A stretch of DNA of 64,000 nt, taken from assembly GCF_035222275.1 (NCBI RefSeq), contig NW_026946359.1:2294001-2358000 (forward strand), in the 5' to 3' direction. The notes beneath the pieces were generated by a model. That model ran no database searches. It was given only the letters and a program-made list of their open reading frames with translations, and was not told the DNA's origin. Within the stretch, counting starts at the first letter, position 1. Each line of letters begins with the position of its first letter. Both the position numbers and the translations under genes were made by a program. Shown here piece by piece: positions 56,366-64,000 of this stretch. Source of the DNA: Podospora bellae-mahoneyi. Lineage: Eukaryota > Ascomycota > Sordariomycetes > Sordariales > Podosporaceae.

Positions 56366-57874
56366 AATGGTGGTGTGGTGGTGTGGTAGTGTAGGTGGTG
56401 ATGAAGGGGACAGGCAAAGTCAGAGACACCTTAGGTAAGGTGGTAGGAATGAGAAAGATTGAACAAAACCACTACACTGTGCAACTACCGTGTATAGATC
56501 GGAGTTGGGAAAACATGGTAGGGTATAAGATGATCGATGATCACCCCCCCTAGAAAAACCCCCAGCCATCAAGGTCCTTCAGACCGCCTACCAAAAGACA
56601 AGACAATGACAAATCTTTCCTCCCCAAATCCGAACCCGACAGCAACCCTTCCCCGCAACATTTATATTGAGCCGCATCGCATGACAGGTGTGTAGTGACA
56701 AATACTTCTGACCTTAAACAAAACAGCACTTGCTGTGGTAGTATTCATGTACGTAGGGGTTGTCAGGGAATCATCCCACAGAAACAAAAGAGAATGGCAA
56801 CTTACCACGACCGCTACCAACAGCCGACCCCCCCGCTTCTACAAACTTCACCTCCTTGTTCTTCCTCCCCTGCCCCAAAGCTAATTCCTTCCCTTTTTTC
56901 CAAAACGAAACGAACGATGGTCTGTGGGTGTTGTTGTTGTTGGCGGTGGTGGTGTTATCGTCTTGTAGGGGGTGTTGATCTGTCATTGTTGTTGGCTGCC
57001 CTAGGTACTCTCCCCGAACCAGCCAGCCAGCTGTTTTGATCAATCAACCCAGAATAGAATGTATTGCCATTAAAGTCTCCCAATTCTCAAGCCCACATCC
57101 GTCCCAACAGGTGGTATTGATGTAGCGTTGAAGGATGCAACCATACCTTATACTGAGTTGGTCAAAGATGAATGCACCACCATAAATAGATAGGTATGCT
57201 CTGTTCTATACGAACCAAACCTCAGATTCTCAAACTTCAGAAAGATGCAGCCATCTTCCACCAAGTAAAAAATAAACATAAAACACTACATGTAACACAG
57301 CCCCCAATCCTCAGGTACGGTCTGTGGCCTTGTAGAGTTGGAAAATAAACTGGCCTCCTCGCCCCAGACCAACATATCTCTTGGTTTATTGTAACACGTC
57401 GATCAACGCCATCCCGATTAGCCGTAGTCTACCCAAGGCTGATTTGGTGAGCATGTGGTCCAATCAGCTACGCCGCTCACCTCTCCCAAGAACTGAGCAA
57501 TCCCTCCAAGTAGAACAATGTCATCATTCTACGTACGGATATTCTAGCTGTACCCTCCTCACAACAACAACAACAACTACTACAACAACAAGGCAACTCA
57601 ACAAGCTCTGTTCACTCCAACTACAGTTCGCTCCATGATGACCGAAAACAACAGTCTATCACCAAACAAGAAAAGGAAAAAAGACAACAAAAACATACAA
57701 TATCAATAACGCCGCTTCCGATGCTAATCCCCATAATACGCCCCATACCTCCCTTCCGAAAAAAAAGAGCAATAGCCCCCCACCATATCCCATATCGAAA
57801 AAGACTACTTTGGTGCACAAAAGCACCCTCCCCAACGCCAGGTCCATGCATACCACCGCTTCACATCTCCCCTC
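56366..57874. other. Intergenic: bZIP promoter and rrn3 3' flank
   Basis: 1.5 kb without a supportable gene. A CAA/ACA trinucleotide-rich run is at 57561-57590. Confidence 0.5.
57561..57590. repeat. (ACA)n-type microsatellite
   Basis: Imperfect ACA/CTA trinucleotide run of about ten units. Confidence 0.75.
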
Positions 57875-60209
57875 TTAATCCGCCCTCTCATCATCAGTAG
57901 CCGTATCCTCCTCAAACAACTCCTCCCTATCCTCCAACTCCTCCTCACCCATCTCACTCTCCTCCTCACTCCCCTCCTCATCACTATCCTCCTCCTCTTC
58001 ATCCTCATCAGTAGCCTCCCCCCCCGGCTTCCTCAACACACTAATCGGCGACCAAGTAACATAGTTATTCTCCAGATCTAACCACCTTCTCGCGATAGGC
58101 AGCTGAAACGGATCAAACGGGAAACAAGCCTCCAAATGCGTCCACTTCTCATTATCAAACTCAAACCCCGTGTCCCTCAGCGCGCCGCCTTGGGCATAAC
58201 TCCCAGTGTAAAACTGCGAGAGGTGGATGCTCTTGTTTTTTTCGATTTGGGGGTAGATGTACATCAGCCCAAGGTGGTGAGAAAGTTGGGCGAATTCTTC
58301 GACGATGACGGGGGAGCAGCATTTGAGGGGCTGGTAGGGGGGTTTAGCTATACTGAGCTGATACTGGGTGGGTAAGAACAAGAAACTTACATTGAGCTTG
58401 CTGGCAATATTGGCGTGCATTCTTTTTTTGAGATCTGGCATCCAGGGCAGATCTTGTCCGAGGAATGACGCCGGATCGTCCCAGTCAACGTTGTCTGGGA
58501 GTGCACCCTGGTCGAGGAGATCTCTCCACCGGAAGCAAAAGATGTAGAGCAGCCCTTGGAAAGAGGCGCTGAGAAATTGTTAGCCTAGGAGAAAGAAATC
58601 AAGGTCTGCAGAGAGAACCTACTAGTATAATGAGTACCGCCGCACGTCCGGACCACGACAGTGCCTGTGCGTCTCCCGATAGTAGTCAATGTAGTCCAAA
58701 AGACAAGACACAATCAGCTGCACAGTGTGGCTCTGAACTCTGGCACCACGAGCAGTAAAGCTTGCGAGATACGCTGCCGCAGCCTGTTTGATGACTGGCG
58801 CCTCGGTGGAGGAGAATCTGCACAAGATCAGCATACCGCCAACAAACAATAGCCAACAACCCTAGACTTACGCAACAGAGAGTAGCAGGCCAAGAAACAT
58901 CTCCATGAGTTGATCAGACTTCATGGCAAACTTGAACAGCAAGTACTGCGTATGGCGGGATTTGAGATGCTGAAGCGTAAACGGTCAGCACTCAATCACT
59001 GGATTGTCAGGTCACGAAGCCGGCAGAGTGTAGACATACCGGCAGAATGACATTCTTGAAATCGCTCAAAAGATTCTCGAAACACGCCACAGCCTCGTCG
59101 CTGTCCGGTTTCTCAAAGATGGGATCGTAGATGGAAAACACAAGGTCCATGATCGCATCTAGTGTCTCCAGCTTGTTCTTGATTTTTATCACCCGCTTTG
59201 TCTCCTCGGGCAGATCATCGTCATCGCTCATTACCGACTCGTCGTCGCTTTCGTCATCCTCCTGGTCATCCTTGGCATCAGTCTGGATTGATCGCATTAC
59301 CGCCCTCGTGGTATCATCTTCATCGTTTTCGAGATCGAGTGTCATCTCCACATCAAGCTTCACCAGCTGCGCGAGGATGAGCTCCATGATATCTCGTTCC
59401 AGATCGGGGCGGGAGGTCTTGAGTCGCAGAAGATGATCGATGTACGACATGTGGACCGCCTTAGGCTCATCCGTGTAGGGAAACTTGGAGGTAACAAGCT
59501 TGATAATCATCTTGGACCCCGCCGGAAACAGATCCAGCAAGTACTTGATTCCAACATGCAGCCGCTTCTTCCTCGTCTCCAAGTCAACAGGCGGGAATCC
59601 AGGCACAGCCGAGGGACTCTTCGTCTCGAGGAACTTTTCAACAACCATCCTGAGAATCTCGGCGAAAAACGACGCTTGCACCGACGAAAGCGCAGCCAGC
59701 AGCTGAATATAGGCCTTGGCGAAGTTCTCGTCCCTATCCAGCCAAGAGCACCGAAGAACACTTCGAACAAGACCCGTGCATGAACGCCCAAGCATCGGTA
59801 CATAGCCAGTCAAGGCGACCACGTAACCCAACAGCTCCTGGTGCCTCGGGTCCTCCTCATCCTCGTCGGGACTGCTGTTCCTGTTGCTCGGCGCAAACAG
59901 GTCCTTGAGGTTGTCGTAGTCTTGTTCGTCACCGCGGGCCTTGCCCTCGAGGGCCTGTCTGACCTCACGCTTGGCGTCTTCAAAGCTCTTGCCGCTGATC
60001 TCCCTAACCATATTCAAGTTCTCATTGAAAACGACCGTCTTCTTCTGCCTTTTCATAGGGTGCTCCTCCTCATCGGCTCCATCTGAATCGTCGGCGCGGG
60101 ATCGTGTGCCCAGTACGGATGCTGTTGGTTTTCTCAGGATCGGCTTGATTGGCGACGAAGCCACAGTTGGCGCATAGGCCAGGCGCGAGAGGGGGGTATT
60201 GGTCGTCAT
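57875..60209 (-). CDS. rrn3: RNA polymerase I initiation factor Rrn3 (TIF-IA)
   Basis: Exons 59040-60209, 58872-58969, 58623-58817, 58391-58568 and 57875-58330; protein 698 aa. Introns are 70, 54, 54 and 60 nt. The third has a GCTAACA and the fourth an AGCTAAA branch. The joins give NVILP-HLKSRHTQYLLFKF, LLLSVA-FSSTEAPVIKQAAA, YSLYYA-SFQGLLYIFCFRWRDL and SKLN-PLKCCSPVIVEEF, all typical of Rrn3. The N-terminal HEAT-like region includes YVPMLGRSCTGLVRSVLRCS, and YIDHLLRLKTSRPDLERDIM follows; an acidic serine-rich loop (DDESDDESVMSDDDD) lies mid-protein and the C-terminus is acidic. Rrn3 binds Pol I via the Rpa43 stalk and links it to the core factor on rDNA promoters, under nutrient/TOR control in yeast. 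Start ATG 60209 (MTTNTPLSRLAYAP); the frame is open upstream but has no earlier ATG. Confidence 0.94.
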
Positions 60210-61087
60210 TTTGTGAGAGAGGTCAAGGTCTCTTTTCGAATAACCGGTCGACGACACCGGGTTTGAGAAGGTAGGTGCTGTTCGGAGGAAGGTTGGTTCG
60301 GGGAGGCGAACCGGACAAGATCAAATTGATCGTGGTCAAGAGCGCGTTAACCTTTTGCGTGGCGTGGGGAGTTACCAGAGGGTTGCCGAATCAGCATAGT
60401 TGTCGCCTCGTCCCTATTTTGAAAAGAGACAAAAATGAAGCTGTGATCTCTGCCAGCCAGCAGTGTCTAGGATGTCGGTTGCTGGGTTGCCTGGTCGCTG
60501 GCGATTCCTCAGCTTTTCTGCCACCTCAAACTCCACCTTGTTGCTGGAAAAGTTGAAAAAGGCTGGTTGAACTTTTTGCGGTTGAAGGGTCTTCCCCGCT
60601 AGTGGCACGTGCGCGGTGGATGCTGTGGGGCCCAATCAGGAAGGCGGTCAGTCTTGGAGCAACCACCCTTGACCGAGTGACAACACTCGCCGAGCATTAT
60701 ATGGGAGCACTGGAAGGTGAGAGAAGGTGAGGACGACAAGTGAATAATTGATAATATCATTCACTTCGAGCTTAGTCAACTTTACAAAATCAATTACAAC
60801 TGAATCAACCCATCCAAATCAACAAACCAGAACGGCCTACAGCAGTGTCAACGTCAAGGGGAATCTAACTGCTGCCCACAAAAGCACAAAACGCAAGACC
60901 TGTCCTTGTTTTCCCAAACCCTTACCATCCCGCCAAAACCAACTTTGTCCTCATGTACCTTTCGGCCAGGGCTCAGATGTCGGCTGTCTTTTGCAGAACA
61001 CCAAACCAACTCCTCCCAACCGAGTGTAGATACTCATACAGATAGAAAGAAGAAAAGCATTGGGCACAGGTCCCAGAAATCAAGGGA
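60210..61087. other. Intergenic: rrn3 promoter and hap3 3' flank
   Basis: No gene or named element recognised in about 880 bp. Confidence 0.45.
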
Positions 61088-62151
61088 TTAATACTCCCCA
61101 GGTGCACCGTTGTGACCTGGCTGAGCTCCGTAGATGTTGTAGCCTTGAGCATCAGCGCCCTCTGGCTGGCCTCCGAGATCACCACCGGCAAAGCCGCCGC
61201 CAGGATTCGACTGGCCTGGCGCACCATAACCCTGGCTGTTTGGTCTGTTTTGTTGGCCGTCGCGGTTTGATGTCGACTGCTGCTGTGGTTGAAGAAAGAC
61301 ACGGTAAGTAACGGCTCACACTGCAATCAAGTGGCTCTCGAGCAGGAAACCCACCTCTCTGTACTTGGACAAGTAAATCTTGAGTGCTTCGGCGTAGTTC
61401 TCAAACCCAAGAGACGTCATGGCAAACAGAATATCCTCGCCGTTCACCGTCTTCCTTTTCTCTTGGTGGCATTTTTCCGAAGCTGTGTGTGATAGGTCAG
61501 TTCCAACTGAACTGAACCACATCCTCATGTATGTCTCATGGACCGGTGGCAGGCTTACCCTCGCTTGTGATGAACGAGATGAACTCGCTAACGCACTCTT
61601 GCATGCACTCCTTCGCCTCCTTGGCTATTTTGGCATTCTCGGGGAGCGCATTCTTCATGATGCGGGCGACTGGCGCAAAGTTTCGTATGTTAGCATCGTA
61701 TATATCAGCCTTGTCCGTCTTGGACGACGACGAGGAGGCGCGAGGCGCTTCGGGCGACTCGGGCGGCGAATCGCTAGACATATAGCCGTCGGGGGGGAGG
61801 AGGGACGGCTGTCTCTGATAGGCAGGGCAGAAGCGACGCCAGTCAAGGAGGGGATCCTGTCGCCATGCAAGCGTGCGAAGCTTGAATGGGAGAGGTCCAC
61901 GACAAGCGCAACATGCGAATCATGGCGAAGGGGGGGAGGGGAAGCAGCAGAGAAGCTCAGAGAAGCAGCTTCGAAGGAAATATTGACTTACCATTGGCTA
62001 TGGGTAACCATCTGTCTTGCTCTTTAACATCAAACTCATAGGCGTGGCCGCTCGAGAGTGGGTCCTGAGGGTCGTTCATTTGTGCTTCGTCCTCGGGTGA
62101 CGGTGCACCATGTTCAACGTCCTTTGAATTGGATTGGGGGGAGTCGGACAT
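61088..62151 (-). CDS. hap3: CCAAT-binding factor subunit Hap3 (NF-YB)
   Basis: Exons 61992-62151, 61559-61669, 61355-61482 and 61088-61282; protein 197 aa. Introns are 322, 76 and 72 nt. The core is the NF-YB histone fold: [92 protein letters not shown]. The glycine/glutamine-rich C-terminus ends [17 protein letters not shown]. Hap3 pairs with Hap5 and Hap2 to bind CCAAT boxes; in fungi the complex with HapX controls iron and redox genes. Intron 1 is unusually long and contains an in-frame ATG at 61781 with an open frame into exon 2, a possible alternative N-terminus. Intron 3 ends in a tandem CAG acceptor. ATG 62151 gives the conserved [10 protein letters not shown] helix and is preferred. 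Confidence 0.95.
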
Positions 62152-62454
62152 ATTTGGCTACCTGCAGCGGCTGCTGACTTCTTGTAAATTCCTTGGACTG
62201 CCAGCTCGCACAGGTGGAATAGAGGAAGGTGATGTGTCGTTGGACACGTTGCAGGGTGGTAAGGCAAGAGACCCTCTCGGCTTGCGGCTTAACCTGCAAC
62301 AGACTTGCGTCAAGCGGTACCTCTCCGCGCGTCACCCCAGGCCAGGCTTACTTCCTACAGGTTTTCCCTGCCCGATCTTCAGGCTGTAACGGAAGCCTGG
62401 GAGGCGGGGGGGCGCTGTCGAGACGGTGGTGGGGTGGAGGCAAAGGAGCAGGAC

Positions 62455-62491
62455 GGGGGAAGGGGGGCAAAGAGGGGGTGAGGCGGGGGGG
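62455..62491 (+). repeat. Predicted G-quadruplex motif upstream of hap3
   Basis: Four G tracts of 5, 6, 5 and 7 bases are separated by loops of 2, 6 and 6 nt, which satisfies the usual four-tract G4 rule. It lies ~300 bp upstream of the hap3 ATG, G-rich on the strand opposite hap3. Confidence 0.8.
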
Positions 62492-62943
62492 CTATGACCA
62501 GATGACAGCCGGCAACAGGAGCCCGGGATGATACTGAGAGCAAGCCCGAGAGAAGGGAAAACGGCGTCGGCCGGAGACGGCGGCAGACGGACACAAGGAT
62601 GGGATAGGTTTTCCTGGCGGGTCCTACCAAGAAACGGCCCTCTCTCCTCTAGCGCAAGTCGCAGTTGGATGGAGCCTTCTGCACAGGAAGCTGCCGTGAT
62701 GTAGGCAGAGTGCTAGTCTTTCCGTGTGGCCGGGTTTGACTACAGATGTTCCCCGTGGTGGTGGTGCGCGCAGGCAGTGTCTCTCTGTGCTATGTGCTAT
62801 GGAGTCGCGGTTACACCAAACGGCGATGCGATGGCAGTGGTTGGCTGCTGCGGTGTCGGCACCGGACAGGATAGATTGTTGCGTGCCTCGTGGGATGAGT
62901 GCTTCTGCAGAGTCGCGTTAGAAAGCGGTGCGTGCCCGGGGGG

Positions 62944-62989
62944 GAGAGGAGGAGAGGAGAGGAGAGGAGGAGAGGAGAGGAGAGGAGAG
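62944..62989. repeat. GAGGA-type purine repeat
   Basis: About nine imperfect copies of GAGGA/GAGGAGA, purine-only on the plus strand. Confidence 0.8.
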
Positions 62990-63577
62990 TGGATGGACGA
63001 GGGCGAAGGCTTCGGTGACGGGACGCGATGCGCTGCACTGCGCTGCGATGCCATGCCATGCCATGCGAACACGGGGTACGGATAGATACGTACCCAAGGT
63101 TACGCCGTGATACTTGCTGCTGTCTACTAATTAACCGGGGCTGTTTGCAACTAGCTCGGGGCGCAGTGGTTTCCTAATGGTGGTGTCTGAGTTGGCTGTA
63201 GGGTCGAGAAGTCTTCGCCTTGGGTACGGTGATGCATGGAAAACTGGATGCAAGAGGGCTGCAGCACGCGTGGGGTTCGGTTGTGGGAGGAACAACCTGA
63301 AGGTCGGGTGAAAAGAGGGAATGTGGAATGCGGGTGAGGCGGGTCCTCCAAGCGAGAGCCACCCCGGTCAGCCCCAACACCCCCAGCACCATGACAACAA
63401 GCTCCATCGCCAAGAAGCCGCCACTATCAACCACACGTCTGCCAAACGCCCGCCCGCAGCAACAAGTACCGGCTCTCTACTCTCTGTTGTTGATAGAGAT
63501 ACAGAATACTAATCTCTCTGCAATATGCTCGTGTTCGGTCCGCGGGATGTAGGGATTCAATACGACCTATGTACTGC

Positions 63578-63610
<33 letters not shown>
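63578..63610. repeat. (AGCA)8 tetranucleotide microsatellite
   Basis: Eight perfect AGCA units plus one base; likely length-polymorphic. Confidence 0.95.
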
Positions 63611-64000
63611 TAGTCCTGCCGCAACACATACTTGTTGCTGCTGCTCCATTTCCCACTTTCCCAGCCCGTCAAGAGCGGTGAAAATCAGTAGTGTAGTCCA
63701 TGTGCTCATCCTGGAGCTGATGGGACCCAGGCCGCATAGTTCCTTGGTTTTCCCAATCCCATCACAAATACACTCACATCTCTCGGTCAAAGATCTGTAA
63801 CATGCGGTCATGCCGTGGGTTCTACTGTCGCCAAGGGTTCTCTTGACGCAGGGTGGGTTGGAAGATCAGGGTGTGGTGTACGCTCCCAGCTCTTGATTCG
63901 ACAATGGCTGTTGTCACAGGTAAACACCCAGGTAGGAACGGAACGGGGGGGACGACGGGAGCCTGATGGGGCCGAGATGGCGGCTTTGGGCCGAAAGGCT

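Larger units (their letters stand above)
62152..64000. other. Upstream region of hap3 to right edge, with G-runs and simple repeats
   Basis: No supportable gene. It holds a four-block G-run at 62455-62491, a GAGGA-type purine repeat at 62944-62989, overlapping GATGC/CATGC repeats near 63024-63068 and an AGCA tetranucleotide array at 63578-63610. Confidence 0.5.

Noticed and set aside
62900-63610. Simple repeats read as a CRISPR-like or satellite array
   Set aside because: They are short microsatellites without spacers; CRISPR is not expected in a fungus.

Overview
This window is nuclear DNA of a filamentous ascomycete, most likely a sordariomycete of the Neurospora/Podospora/Chaetomium kind. 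The signs are short spliceosomal introns (about 50 to 80 nt) with CTAAC- or CTGAC-type branch sites, single genes on either strand with no operons, a dispersed 5S rRNA gene that reads like the Neurospora type, and a tRNA-Lys with a short intron after the anticodon loop. Exon joins were worked out by hand from splice signals, reading frame and family alignment from memory; no database was searched.

Left third (1-22 kb): a partial acidic protein at the left edge; an NTF2-like protein with many aromatic/acidic motifs; a YAT-type amino-acid permease; a GH47 ER alpha-1,2-mannosidase with a long cytosolic tail; the autophagy E2 enzyme Atg10; a U2B''/U1A-type spliceosomal RNA-binding protein; Arp2/3 subunit 1 (Arc40) with a GC-AG intron; a disordered unknown protein; a polo-like kinase; and an OPA3-family mitochondrial protein. 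Nearly all are core housekeeping genes.

Middle (22-32 kb): a small unknown spliced gene is followed by the most accessory-looking part of the window, a decayed NLR/STAND gene (Goodbye-like N-terminus, NACHT, TPR repeats, C-terminal zinc-binding module). It has several frame changes, a 14-bp tandem duplication, an in-frame stop and a Walker A lysine replaced by asparagine. About 3.9 kb of gene-poor DNA follows.

Right part (32-64 kb): a four-helix fungal membrane protein (DUF7727-like), an Rtc3/SBDS-like protein whose 418-nt intron holds strong inverted repeats, a seven-exon RhoGEF (DH-PH), the proteasome chaperone Nas2, the Ran GTPase, a secreted copper-radical (glyoxal-type) oxidase with five WSC domains, 5.9 kb of gene-poor DNA, 5S rRNA and tRNA-Lys(CTT), a bZIP factor without the invariant basic-region asparagine, Rrn3 (Pol I initiation), and the CCAAT-factor subunit Hap3 with a possible alternative N-terminus. 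The genes do not form one pathway. The strongest leads are the dead NLR, the possible Hap3 isoform, the structured rtc3 intron, the unusual bZIP and the non-canonical GC-AG splicing.
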